A stretch of 64,000 nucleotides of DNA. Origin: VAZQ01 sp963841705 (GTDB lineage Bacteria; Pseudomonadota; Alphaproteobacteria; Rhizobiales; Xanthobacteraceae). Shown one piece after another: positions 25,110 through 33,329 of this stretch (positions within the stretch are counted from its first letter, which is position 1; each line of letters starts with the position of its first letter). The stretch lies in NCBI GenBank assembly GCA_963841705.1, contig CAWJDY010000063.1, positions 62,001 to 126,000 on the forward strand, written 5' to 3'. Position numbers and translations under genes: made by a program. The notes under the pieces are model-generated. The model saw only the letters and a program-made list of their open reading frames with translations, was not told where the DNA came from and searched no databases.

Positions 25110-25604
25110 TTACGCCCGTTGCGAGCGGGCATGCGCGGAGCGTGTGAGGTCGGCGATGGTGATCCGGGCGAGCGCGGCCGAGAAGGCGTTTTCTATCTTG
25201 CCCAGCGCCGGCATAACGACCTTGCTCAGCAACTGCGACTGCGCAAGCGAGATTTCGTGCCCATCTTCGGTCGTTCGGACCGTCCGCAATATCCGCTCGA
25301 CGGTGATGCGGCGTCCCGGACGCCCCAAGTGGTATCCGCCCCGGGGTCCGCGAATGCCTCGGAGAATACCCGCTCGCACGAGCGCCTGCAGCAGGGGCTC
25401 CAGATGCCGAGTGGGCAACCCATAGCGCTCGGCGAGCACCTCCGCACTCACCGGTTTTTCGCTGCCATGGACGGCGACTTCGAGAACCGCGGCGATCGCC
25501 AGAACGCCCTTGCGAGCGAGGAGCGGCATGCGCAACACCCGGCGCGTGCGAGCCTGCGGTCGCCCACTACGGTGCTGGGTTTTAGTACGACGGTACTTGG
25601 CCAT
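25110..25604 (-). CDS. Rrf2-family transcriptional regulator lacking cysteines
   Basis: 164-residue winged-helix protein. The conserved core begins RMPLLARKGVLAIAAVLEVA and contains EVLAERYGLPTRHLEPLLQA (recognition helix region) and GIRGPRGGYHLGRPGRRITV (wing). No Cys residue occurs, so it cannot carry the [Fe-S] cluster used by IscR, NsrR or RirA; its signal is unknown. The first ~25 residues are basic and may be a non-native extension. The start shares one base with the dut stop, so it is the last gene of the coaBC-dut-rrf2 unit. Confidence 0.85.
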   Translation of the reverse strand: MAKYRRTKTQHRSGRPQARTRRVLRMPLLARKGVLAIAAVLEVAVHGSEKPVSAEVLAERYGLPTRHLEPLLQALVRAGILRGIRGPRGGYHLGRPGRRITVERILRTVRTTEDGHEISLAQSQLLSKVVMPALGKIENAFSAALARITIADLTRSAHARSQRA

Positions 25605-26080
25605 CAGTCAGCCCGCCTTTCCCGCCCAGTGCCGGTAGAACCAAAGCCCGCGACTCCGCGGGTGGTTTCGGCCAAGCTTTCAACCTCGCAGAGGGTTGCC
25701 TGCATGCTTGGGGCGAATACCAATTGCGCAATGCGAGTGCCGCGTTCTACAACAAACACTTCGGAGCCGAAGTTCGCAAGAAGAACGCGCAGTTCTCCAC
25801 GGTAATCCGCATCGATCGTCCCCGGGGCGTTGAGCACGGTGATACCGCTGCTCAAGGCCAGCCCCGAGCGTGGCCGGATTTGCCCTTCAATGCCGGCGGG
25901 AAGCGCAAGAGCAAGGCCGGTAGGGATGAGCGAGCGTTCTCCTGGCCGGATGCTGATCGGGGCTTCCTGCGGCACAGCTGCCATCAGATCGAGGCCGGCT
26001 GCCAATTCGCTCTGGTAGGCCGGCAGGGGAAGGTCGGCAGCGTGCGCAAGCCGCTTCAGGCGAACGTCAATTCTCTTCAC
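25604..26080 (-). CDS. dut: dUTP diphosphatase Dut
   Basis: Trimeric enzyme that hydrolyses dUTP to dUMP and PPi, keeping uracil out of DNA and feeding dTMP synthesis. All five motifs are present in 158 residues: AAGLDLMAA, RPRSGLALSSG, NAPGTIDADYRGEL (uracil-binding hairpin with catalytic Asp), RIAQLVF and the C-terminal RGVAGFGSTG. The last motif has Val-Ala where the family usually has Ala-Gly or Gly-Gly. Overlaps coaBC by 4 bp and rrf2 by 1 bp. The coaBC-dut pairing is common in bacteria. Confidence 0.95.
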   Translation of the reverse strand: MKRIDVRLKRLAHAADLPLPAYQSELAAGLDLMAAVPQEAPISIRPGERSLIPTGLALALPAGIEGQIRPRSGLALSSGITVLNAPGTIDADYRGELRVLLANFGSEVFVVERGTRIAQLVFAPSMQATLCEVESLAETTRGVAGFGSTGTGRERRAD

Positions 26081-27510
26081 GGCTGTGCTCCGGTCAGGGC
26101 AGCCGCAACCCGGGCGAGCAGTGCACGCGCCACCGCCTCCTTTGACTGCGGCGGCCAGGATTCAATCCCCTCGGCAGTGACGAGGTGGACCGCATTGCAA
26201 TCTCCGCCCATCACGCCCGATCCGGGAGATACATCATTCGCAACTATCCAGTCACAGCCCTTGCGCGCCAGCTTGGCCTTGGCGTGCTCGATGACTTGCT
26301 CGGTTTCTGCCGCAAATCCAATCACGAGCCGAGGACGGCCTTTGTCGCGGTGACCAATAGTCGCAAGAATGTCAGGATTTTCGATCAGCGTCAGGGTCGG
26401 CGACGATCCTGGCTGTTTCTTGATCTTGTTGGCATTCGCCTCCTCCACCCGCCAATCAGCAACTGCGGCGGCAAATATCGCGACCTCCGCAGGGAGACCC
26501 CGGTTAACCTCGGCTAGCATCTCTTGCGCGGTCTCCACCTTTACGGTTTTCAGCCCCACCGGATCGGGCAGGCTGACAGGTCCGGTGACCAGGAGGACTT
26601 CGGCTCCCAGAGCCGCTGCAGCGCCGGCAATAGCGTGCCCCTGCTTACCCGATGAGCGGTTGGCGATATAGCGCACCGGGTCGATAGGCTCATGGGTTGG
26701 GCCCGACGTAACGATGACACGCCGGCCCTTAAGCGTTTGCGGAGCGCGGGAGCTGTGGAGAAACGGCAGTGCCGCAGACACAATCTCGAGCGGCTCCGCC
26801 ATACGTCCAATTCCGGCTTCACCTTCCTCGGCCATTTCGCCGACCTTAGGCCCCACCACGAGGACGCCGTCCCTTTCCAGCAATGCGAGATTACGTCGCG
26901 TTGCCGGATGGGCCCACATGTGCGGGTTCATGGCGGGCGCAACCAGTACCTTGGCATCGCTCGCCAGCAGGACGGCGGAGGCGAGGTCGTCCGCAGTGCC
27001 TGCCGCCATCTTTGCCATCAAGTCTGCCGTCGCGGGTGCGACGACGACAAGCTCGGCCTCCCGCGCCAGTCGAATGTGGCCAATATCGTGCTCGGTCGTG
27101 GGATCGAACAAGTTGACGAAGACCCGCTCCCCTGAAAGCGCCGACGCTGACAGAACGGTGATGAATTCCAGGGCTGCCCTGGTCAGGATGCAGCGCACTA
27201 ATACGCCGCGCTCCTTCAGACGGCGAATGAGATCCAGCGACTTGTAGGCCGCAATCCCGCCACCAATGATGAGGAGGACCCGAGCCTGACGATCTATGGA
27301 GCGGGCGAGCAAGGGAGCCGCCGGCTGCGGAAGGGGCGCGACACCAGGGACTGCCTTGGTTGCTCTGCTTTGCTCGGCGAGCTCGCCGGCCGATGCCGTG
27401 CGCAGAATGGTTCGGGCCTCGTCCTCCATGGAGCGGCCATTGCGCGCGGCGCGCAGCCGCAGGCGGCGTTTCAGGTCCTCATCAAGCTGCCGGATGGTGA
27501 TGCTTGCCAC
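26077..27510 (-). CDS. coaBC: CoaBC (phosphopantothenoylcysteine synthetase/decarboxylase) with N-terminal RHH-like domain
   Basis: Makes 4'-phosphopantetheine for CoA in two steps. Residues ~75-250 are the FMN-dependent decarboxylase (CoaC): IIGGGIAAYKSLDLIRRL, the catalytic His in GHIRLAREAELVVVAPAT, and APAMNPHMW. Residues ~265-477 are the CTP-dependent ligase (CoaB): SGPTHEPIDPVRYIANRSSG, AAAVADWR and VIGFAAETE. An extra N-terminal ~45 residues (SITIRQLDEDLKRRLRLRAA, then NGRSMEDEARTIL) look like a FitA/Arc ribbon-helix-helix DNA-binding domain. Similar N-termini occur, as I recall, in Bradyrhizobium relatives. The domain could bind DNA for autoregulation or be a relic; unproven. Confidence 0.94.
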   Translation of the reverse strand: MASITIRQLDEDLKRRLRLRAARNGRSMEDEARTILRTASAGELAEQSRATKAVPGVAPLPQPAAPLLARSIDRQARVLLIIGGGIAAYKSLDLIRRLKERGVLVRCILTRAALEFITVLSASALSGERVFVNLFDPTTEHDIGHIRLAREAELVVVAPATADLMAKMAAGTADDLASAVLLASDAKVLVAPAMNPHMWAHPATRRNLALLERDGVLVVGPKVGEMAEEGEAGIGRMAEPLEIVSAALPFLHSSRAPQTLKGRRVIVTSGPTHEPIDPVRYIANRSSGKQGHAIAGAAAALGAEVLLVTGPVSLPDPVGLKTVKVETAQEMLAEVNRGLPAEVAIFAAAVADWRVEEANANKIKKQPGSSPTLTLIENPDILATIGHRDKGRPRLVIGFAAETEQVIEHAKAKLARKGCDWIVANDVSPGSGVMGGDCNAVHLVTAEGIESWPPQSKEAVARALLARVAAALTGAQP

Positions 27511-27560
27511 CGTTTCAAACTAGCGCATGATTGCATTGCAATCAACGCAGATTGGCGGTT

Positions 27561-29135
27561 TCAGTGCAGCAACACGTACCCGATCCAGCCCAGAAGCCCC
27601 GCGATTATCCAGAGGGCGACAGCGGTCGAGCGGTTGCGGCGCATCTGCGAGCGACCAATGTCGGCGATGGTTTCCGGGGCGAGGACGAGACCATTCTGCG
27701 CCATGAGATCCAGCCGATCCAGCAGGTCGGCGCCGCGTGTCAGGAGACTCGGCACCTCCGCAAGGAAGCGACCCACTTCGAGGGCGCCCTCCGCCGCTGT
27801 TTCCAGCTTTCCTGCCGGCCCGAGATGACGTTCCATCCATTCGCGCACGACCGGCTCAGCGGCCGTCCACATGTCAAGCTTCGGGTCAAGCGACCGTGCG
27901 ACGCCCTCCACCACGACCATGGTCTTTTGCAGCAACAGAAGCTCGGGCCGGGTACGCATATCGAAAAGGCCGGTAATCTCGAACAGAAGCATGAATAGCT
28001 TCGCCATCGAGATTTCTTCGGCCGTGCGTTTGTGGATGGGTTCGCCAATCGCGCGGATCGCTTGCGCAAAGCTGGCGATGGAATGGTGGGGCGGCACGTA
28101 ACCTGCTTCGAAATGTACCTCCGCCGTCCGATAGTAGTTGCGGGTGATGAAGCCGAACAGAATCTCCGCGAGAAACCGGCGTTCTTTTGGGGCAAGCCTA
28201 CCCATGATGCCGAAATCCACGGCAACGAGCTGGCCCGCGTCGTCCACGAACAGGTTTCCGGGATGCATGTCGGCGTGGAAGAAGCCGTCGCGCAAGGCAT
28301 GACGGAGGAATGTCTGGATCACGGCACGGGCCAGCCGTTTGAGATCGAAGCCCTTGGCCGTCAGCCGCTCATGGTCCCAAAGCGGGACGCCTTCAATCCA
28401 TTCGAGCGTTAGCACGTCGCGCGCGGTTCTATCCCAGTCGACCGCGGGAACGCGAAAGTCCGGATCATTTCGGGTGTTTTCAGCCATCTCCGAAAGGGCG
28501 GCCGCCTCGAACCGCAAATCCATTTCGAGCGCTACGGTACGCCGCAGCGTGTCGACGATTTCCAGCAGTCGCAGGCGCCGGGCCTCCGCCGAAATCCCTT
28601 GTGCTCGGCGTGCAACGAATGTGAATGCGTCGAGGTCGAGCTTGAAGCGCCGCTCAACGCCGGGTCGCAACACCTTCACCGCAACCGGCTGCTGTGCGTC
28701 ATTGACCGTGATTTCCGCCCGATGCACCTGTGCGATGGAGGCGGCGGCGACCGGGGGCTCAAAGGAGACAAACAAAGTGCGAAGCGGCTCGCCGAGCGCT
28801 GCTTCCACCGCGCGCACCGCCGCGTCCTGCGGGAAAGGCGGCATCTTGTCTTGCAGTGTTTCAAGGTCGCGCGCCAACGCTGCCCCGACCACGTCCGGAC
28901 GCGTCGCCAGAAACTGCCCGAGCTTCACGTAACTGGGACCGAGCCGCGTCAGCGCCGTGGCCAGCCGGTTTGCTGGAACGGCGCTTACCGGACGTTCAAT
29001 CAGGCGCGCAATGGAGATCACAGCTCGTAGAGGCAGCGGCAGCCGCGTGGTATCGACCAATGCCAGCACGCCCTCGCGGGCGAACACGAATCCAGCGCGG
29101 GAGAGGCGGGCAAGGTGCGCGACACCCGTGATCAC
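27561..29135 (-). CDS. ubiB: UbiB, atypical kinase/ATPase for ubiquinone synthesis
   Basis: 524-residue ABC1/ADCK-family protein needed for ubiquinone production, thought to help extract lipid intermediates from the membrane. The KxGQ motif is in YVKLGQFLATRPD (about 70-82). The Ala-rich nucleotide loop is in PVAAASIAQVHRAE, with the catalytic Lys in VAVKVLRPG. The catalytic loop is FFHADMHPGN and the metal loop is VAVDFGIMGRL. Two C-terminal membrane segments can be seen, the last being STAVALWIIAGLLGWIGYV. The start overlaps the ubiE stop by 4 bp. Confidence 0.96.
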   Translation of the reverse strand: MITGVAHLARLSRAGFVFAREGVLALVDTTRLPLPLRAVISIARLIERPVSAVPANRLATALTRLGPSYVKLGQFLATRPDVVGAALARDLETLQDKMPPFPQDAAVRAVEAALGEPLRTLFVSFEPPVAAASIAQVHRAEITVNDAQQPVAVKVLRPGVERRFKLDLDAFTFVARRAQGISAEARRLRLLEIVDTLRRTVALEMDLRFEAAALSEMAENTRNDPDFRVPAVDWDRTARDVLTLEWIEGVPLWDHERLTAKGFDLKRLARAVIQTFLRHALRDGFFHADMHPGNLFVDDAGQLVAVDFGIMGRLAPKERRFLAEILFGFITRNYYRTAEVHFEAGYVPPHHSIASFAQAIRAIGEPIHKRTAEEISMAKLFMLLFEITGLFDMRTRPELLLLQKTMVVVEGVARSLDPKLDMWTAAEPVVREWMERHLGPAGKLETAAEGALEVGRFLAEVPSLLTRGADLLDRLDLMAQNGLVLAPETIADIGRSQMRRNRSTAVALWIIAGLLGWIGYVLLH

Positions 29136-29890
29136 AATCGCCAGCCTGAATGCAGCGCGACCACCCCTCCAGTCATCGGCTGAAACGACACGCGCGCAAA
29201 ACCCGCAAGCCGCATCATCTCCGCAAATGCATGCGGACGGGGAAAGCGGCGGATGGACTCTACGAGATAGCGGTAGGCCTGCGCATCGCCGGCGACCACG
29301 CCCCCGAGCGCAGGAATTACCCTGAACGAGTACGCGTCGTACAGCGTATTGAAGCCCGGAATATCGACGCTGGAAAATTCAAGGCAGAAGAATCGGCCGC
29401 CGATGCGCAGCACGCGGTAAGCCTCGGTGAGCGCCAGCTCAATTCGCGTCATATTGCGTATGCCGAACGCAACCGTGGCGCCATCGTAGATTCGGTCACG
29501 AAACGGCAGCATCTCGCCGCTGCCCTGAACGAAGGCTACACGGTTGCCGTGCTCGGCCGACCTCGCCCGTCCGACCTCGATCATCTCGCCGCTGATGTCG
29601 AGAACGGTGATCCGGGAGCCTGCGCCCGCCGCCTCTATCACGCGAAAAGCAACATCACCGGTACCGCCCGCGATGTCGAGCAGCGCGAATGATTGCATTC
29701 CCTTCGGAGGATTCACGGCGGTGACGAGGGCGTTCTTCCAGGCGCGATGCAATCCGCCCGACATCAGGTCGTTCATCAGATCGTAGCGACGGGCGACGCT
29801 GCGAAACACGCCGTCGACCATGGCCTGCTTGTCGCCCGGCGTCCCCGGCTGCCGGAGTACCGCCCCAGCCTCCCCGCCCGCTTTTGGCAT
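29132..29890 (-). CDS. ubiE: UbiE, C-methyltransferase of ubiquinone/menaquinone synthesis
   Basis: SAM-dependent methyltransferase acting on the benzoquinol ring. Visible motifs: VFRSVARRYDLMNDLMSGGL near the N-terminus, SAM motif I LLDIAGGTGDVAFRV, GEMLPFRDRIYDGATVAFG, RIELALTEAYRVLRIGGRF and the C-terminal MTGGVVALHSGWR. Length 252 is typical. First gene of the ubiE-ubiB unit; divergent from mutM across 80 bp, a conserved arrangement in Rhizobiales. Confidence 0.96.
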   Translation of the reverse strand: MPKAGGEAGAVLRQPGTPGDKQAMVDGVFRSVARRYDLMNDLMSGGLHRAWKNALVTAVNPPKGMQSFALLDIAGGTGDVAFRVIEAAGAGSRITVLDISGEMIEVGRARSAEHGNRVAFVQGSGEMLPFRDRIYDGATVAFGIRNMTRIELALTEAYRVLRIGGRFFCLEFSSVDIPGFNTLYDAYSFRVIPALGGVVAGDAQAYRYLVESIRRFPRPHAFAEMMRLAGFARVSFQPMTGGVVALHSGWRL

Positions 29891-29970
29891 CGCGAATAGT
29901 CCTTGTTCGGCAAGACCATAGCGTGCCGAGGCAAGGGGCGCTATCTCTGCGCCGGATCCGAAACCCCCGC

Positions 29971-30852
29971 ATGCCCGAACTGCCGGAAGTAGAGACTGTT
30001 CGCCAGGGACTTTTGCCGGTGATGCAAGGCGCGCGCTTTACCCAGGTCGAGGCGCATCGCGGCGACCTGCGCTGGCCGCTGCCAAAGGATTTTGCTCAGC
30101 GGCTGGAAGGTCAGACAGTGGAACGGCTCGACCGGCGCGCCAAGTATCTACTCGCGTACTTGTCCTCAGGCGAGGTGCTGATCATGCACCTCGGGATGTC
30201 TGGCTCATTTCGTGTCGCTCAGGCGCGCGGGATCCGCACGCCGGGGGCGTATTATCACTCCACCTCCCGGCACTCCGCGCACGATCATGTGGAGTTTCAC
30301 ATGTCCTCCGGGGCGCTTATTTCATTCAATGATCCCCGGCGCTTCGGAATGATGAAGCTCGTCCCGCAAGCCGAGCTGTGCAGGGAACCGCTTCTGCGCG
30401 CACTCGGGCCAGAGCCGCTCGCCGACGAGTTCGGTCCGCATATGCTGGCTCGCTCCTGCGGCCGCAAGCAGACCTCCATCAAAGCAGCCCTGTTGGATCA
30501 GAAGGTGGTATCCGGGCTAGGCAACATCTACGTCTGCGAAGCACTGCACCGGGCAGCTGTGTCGCCGAAGCGGCGTGCTTCCACGATCGCAAAGCGATCC
30601 GGCTTGCCTAACGAGCGCGCGATTCGCCTGGTCGAAGCAATCAAGGCGGTTTTGCGCGCCGCGATCAAGGCCGGCGGCTCCTCGCTGCGGGACCATCGCC
30701 GTACCAATGGCGCACTTGGCGACTTCCAACATGAGTTCTGCGTCTACGATCGCGCAGGCGAGCCATGTCCGCGCGCAGGTTGCGGCGGCATCATCAAACG
30801 CATTGTACAAGCCGGGCGATCGACATTCTTCTGCCCGGTGTGCCAGAAGTGA
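29971..30852 (+). CDS. mutM: Formamidopyrimidine-DNA glycosylase MutM (Fpg)
   Basis: Base-excision enzyme that removes 8-oxoguanine and formamidopyrimidines and cuts the abasic site. Starts PELPEVETVRQGL after the initiator Met, so Pro2 is the Schiff-base nucleophile and Glu3 the acid. Also present are HLGMSGSFRV, DPRRFGMM, the H2TH motif around KAALLDQKVVSGLGNIYVCE and a C-terminal zinc finger with Cys pairs PCPRAGCGG and FFCPVCQK. 293 residues. The ATG at 29971 is set by the PELPEV N-terminus. Confidence 0.97.
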   Translation: MPELPEVETVRQGLLPVMQGARFTQVEAHRGDLRWPLPKDFAQRLEGQTVERLDRRAKYLLAYLSSGEVLIMHLGMSGSFRVAQARGIRTPGAYYHSTSRHSAHDHVEFHMSSGALISFNDPRRFGMMKLVPQAELCREPLLRALGPEPLADEFGPHMLARSCGRKQTSIKAALLDQKVVSGLGNIYVCEALHRAAVSPKRRASTIAKRSGLPNERAIRLVEAIKAVLRAAIKAGGSSLRDHRRTNGALGDFQHEFCVYDRAGEPCPRAGCGGIIKRIVQAGRSTFFCPVCQK

Positions 30853-30895
30853 TCATCACAGCAACGCCCCCCATGAACTCTCTTTGAGGAAAGCC

Positions 30896-31669
30896 ATGCG
30901 CGAAGAGGCCATTGTCGTCGAAATCCGCGGCCGCGTCGGTGTGATCCGGTTGAACCGGCCCAATGCATTAAACGCGCTGAATGCCACGCTCAAGGAGGAA
31001 TTGCTCGCCGCGGCAGAGCGCTTCGACGCCGACCCCAACGTGGGCTGCATGGTGATCACCGGTTCCGATAAGGCTTTCGCCGCCGGCGCCGACATCAAGG
31101 AGATGGCGACCAAAACCTACATCGATGTCTTTTCCGAGGACTTCGCCGCAGACTATGAGCGGCTCACGCGGGTGCGCAAGCCAATCGTTGCAGCAGTTGC
31201 AGGCTTTGCGCTCGGCGGGGGCTGTGAGCTGGCGATGATGTGCGACGTCGTTATCGCTGCCGACACGGCCAAATTCGGCCAGCCTGAAATCAAGCTCGGC
31301 GTAATTCCGGGAATGGGGGGAACTCAGCGACTCATTCGCGCTGTTGGCAAGGCGAAGGCGATGGATCTCATCCTGACAGGGCGCATGATGGATGCAGTCG
31401 AAGCCGAACGGTCGGGGCTGGTGGCCCGGGTGGTTCCCGCATCGGTGCTTTTGGATGAGGCCATGAAAGTTGCAGAGAGCATCGCCTCGCTCTCGCTTCC
31501 ATCGGTGCTGGCAGCGAAGGAAGCAATCAACCGCGCGTTGGAAATGTCGCTCGGCGAGGGATTACGTTTCGAGCGGCGGATCTTCCAGGGACTGTTTGCC
31601 ACCCATGATCAAAAAGAAGGAATGGCCGCGTTCATCGCGAAGCGGCCGGCAAATTTCAAGCATGAGTAG
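30896..31669 (+). CDS. Enoyl-CoA hydratase/isomerase (crotonase family)
   Basis: 257-residue crotonase. The CoA and oxyanion-hole motifs are FAAGADIKEM and AVAGFALGGGCELAMMCDVV. Both catalytic Glu positions are present: the one after the GGGCE turn and the one in FGQPEIKLGVIPGMGGTQRL. The intact pair suggests a true enoyl-CoA hydratase of short-chain beta-oxidation. Strong GAGGA 7 nt before the ATG at 30896. It follows mutM by 43 bp, as in related genomes where rpsT and dnaA come next; here an unrelated protease gene follows instead. Confidence 0.94.
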   Translation: MREEAIVVEIRGRVGVIRLNRPNALNALNATLKEELLAAAERFDADPNVGCMVITGSDKAFAAGADIKEMATKTYIDVFSEDFAADYERLTRVRKPIVAAVAGFALGGGCELAMMCDVVIAADTAKFGQPEIKLGVIPGMGGTQRLIRAVGKAKAMDLILTGRMMDAVEAERSGLVARVVPASVLLDEAMKVAESIASLSLPSVLAAKEAINRALEMSLGEGLRFERRIFQGLFATHDQKEGMAAFIAKRPANFKHE

Positions 31670-31696
31670 ACGGGAAAGCAGAGCAGGTTCGTCCTG

Positions 31697-33190
31697 CTAC
31701 TTTCTGACGCAAATCACCCGCACCACGGAGTCCTTGCCACCTTGAACGCCGAGCTGCCTGGTTGCAGGCGGCAGGTTTTGGGCTTCGAGAAATGCTCGGA
31801 TAGTCGAGCCCGGGATGATGCTGGCATGGGATGTGGGAGTGACGCCTCCGACACTGGCCAGCGCCGGTGCTTTGAGTTGCGCCATCCCGACGAAGCGTCC
31901 TTTTCCGTCGAGGACGGGGGCGCCGGAAAAGCCTGGCTGCGGAGCGGGTTCGATCCCTTCGCCTTTCGTCTTGCTGGGAACTGCAGAAATTGCGGCGCCG
32001 CCGTCCTGAATCCGGGGATCCGCAACGCCGAGAATTGTCACATCCGAGTCTTTGATCGGATCATCGGCGAAACTCGCCGGAACGAGGTCGGGAGCCCCAT
32101 AAACACGCAGCAGCGCCAAGTCTGTGGCGGTATCCTCGGCTTGCCTATCGGCATCGCCGTAGCCGCTTACCACGACCACATTGCAGCCGTCCGTCAGCTG
32201 ACAACTCGTAAGGATATAACCGGCAGCACTGACGATGGTCCCGGTTCCGTATTCCACCTTGCGTCTCGCGGCTTGGCCTATCTGCGCTTCACCTGTCGCG
32301 CTGGGAAATCCGGTGAACATGCTGCCCATGACCGCCGCTGCCGGATCCATGATGTTTTCGGTCGCCTGATCATAAAGCACCGTCATTCCCCGCACCTCCC
32401 CATCCCTGACCTCCGCGCGCACATAAAACTTCTTCAGGCCCTGCATCCCTCCCAACACGAAGAAATCCGGCCGCAATACGTTGAGATCGAGCCTGCGGGT
32501 GGATGGTTCCTTTTTCTGCTGTTCGTAGACGCCGGCAAGCGTAGTGCCAGGCTCCCTGATCTTGAAGGTCTCTACCTGCACCTGTCCTTGCGCCGAGGAC
32601 CAGCGGGTGCCGGATTTAGCTTCCGTCCGGTTGGGCGCCTGTTTTGTCGGAAGCCCAAGCCGCGCGCCCGTAATGGGATCATCGACCACGCTCCAGCCGA
32701 CCTGGTTCTGCCTCGCCTTGCTGGCGGCGGCGAGCAGGGCCCGTTCCTGCGTATTGAGCACGCCAGTTTCCTTGAATTTTCGGTTTTTCTGGAACGCTTT
32801 CACCGCCGCCGTCGCCTTCTCGCTTGCCTCGCCGGTGACGAGACCGGTGTAGTCACCGGTCCAGGCAAGGTCGAGCTGGGTGGCAAGGCGATCAGCAGGC
32901 GTCATGGCGCCATCGCGATCGGCGGGCGGCGGGGGCGCCACTCGTCTGCGTATGGCTGTGCTACGGAGCGTACCCCCTTCCGCTTTACCCGAGGAAGCGG
33001 CCGGGGTAGCGACGCCGGAACGCCTCGTCGCGGCACGCGCGCGCAGTATTGCTGGCCTGATTCCCGGGATGCGGAACTTTCTCACCTGCGCATTCGAGCT
33101 CGTCGTCGCTTTGTCTTGCGGACCGTTGCTCTGCGCCAGGGCAGCGGACGCGCTGAAGCAGAGGATCAGGATGGCAATCAGGGTTCGCAT
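31697..33190 (-). CDS. Exported trypsin-like protease-fold protein, catalytic His not found
   Basis: 497 residues with a signal peptide (LIAILILCFSASAALAQ). A Pro/Arg-rich linker follows, then a peptidoglycan-binding-like segment around 125-155 (AVKAFQKNRKFKETGVLN), a middle domain, and a C-terminal chymotrypsin/HtrA-like fold from ~310. That fold contains GTIVSAAGYILTSCQLTDGC, TATDLALLRV (Asp357) and PGFSGAPVLDGKGRFVGM (Ser422). Where HtrA proteases have the catalytic His (TNNHVV-like), this reads TSCQLTDGC, so the triad seems incomplete. It may be a non-proteolytic sensor or use another His. A Cys pair (330, 336) could form a disulfide. Confidence 0.8.
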   Translation of the reverse strand: MRTLIAILILCFSASAALAQSNGPQDKATTSSNAQVRKFRIPGIRPAILRARAATRRSGVATPAASSGKAEGGTLRSTAIRRRVAPPPPADRDGAMTPADRLATQLDLAWTGDYTGLVTGEASEKATAAVKAFQKNRKFKETGVLNTQERALLAAASKARQNQVGWSVVDDPITGARLGLPTKQAPNRTEAKSGTRWSSAQGQVQVETFKIREPGTTLAGVYEQQKKEPSTRRLDLNVLRPDFFVLGGMQGLKKFYVRAEVRDGEVRGMTVLYDQATENIMDPAAAVMGSMFTGFPSATGEAQIGQAARRKVEYGTGTIVSAAGYILTSCQLTDGCNVVVVSGYGDADRQAEDTATDLALLRVYGAPDLVPASFADDPIKDSDVTILGVADPRIQDGGAAISAVPSKTKGEGIEPAPQPGFSGAPVLDGKGRFVGMAQLKAPALASVGGVTPTSHASIIPGSTIRAFLEAQNLPPATRQLGVQGGKDSVVRVICVRK

Positions 33191-33276
33191 GCGAAATTTC
33201 CTGTGCGACTTCTGAGCCCAGATCGGGGCAAATCTACTGCCGCGCGATGATCGCGCGCAACGTCAACAGCATTCAT

Positions 33277-33288
33277 GGTTTGCAAACC
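33277..33288. repeat. 12-bp perfect palindrome between divergent genes
   Basis: GGTTTGCAAACC lies in the 139-bp gap between the divergent protease-like gene (start 33190) and the MoeB/ThiF gene (start 33330). Its position and symmetry fit an operator for either gene, but no regulator can be named, and a short palindrome may arise by chance. Confidence 0.4.
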
Positions 33289-33329
33289 TAGCTGTTTCCA
33301 GGAACATTGCGACGAACTACAAGGCGAAC

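Noticed and set aside
25110..25135. GCCCG...CGGGC stem between ligJ and rrf2 as a terminator
   Set aside because: It lies inside the rrf2 coding end and has no T-run.
31742..33250. 502-codon plus-strand frame opposite the protease-like gene
   Set aside because: Shadow frame: the minus-strand product has a signal peptide and recognisable domains; the plus product has none.
33191..33329. Replication origin signals near the enoyl-CoA hydratase/protease region
   Set aside because: No DnaA-box cluster was seen, and dnaA is not in the window.
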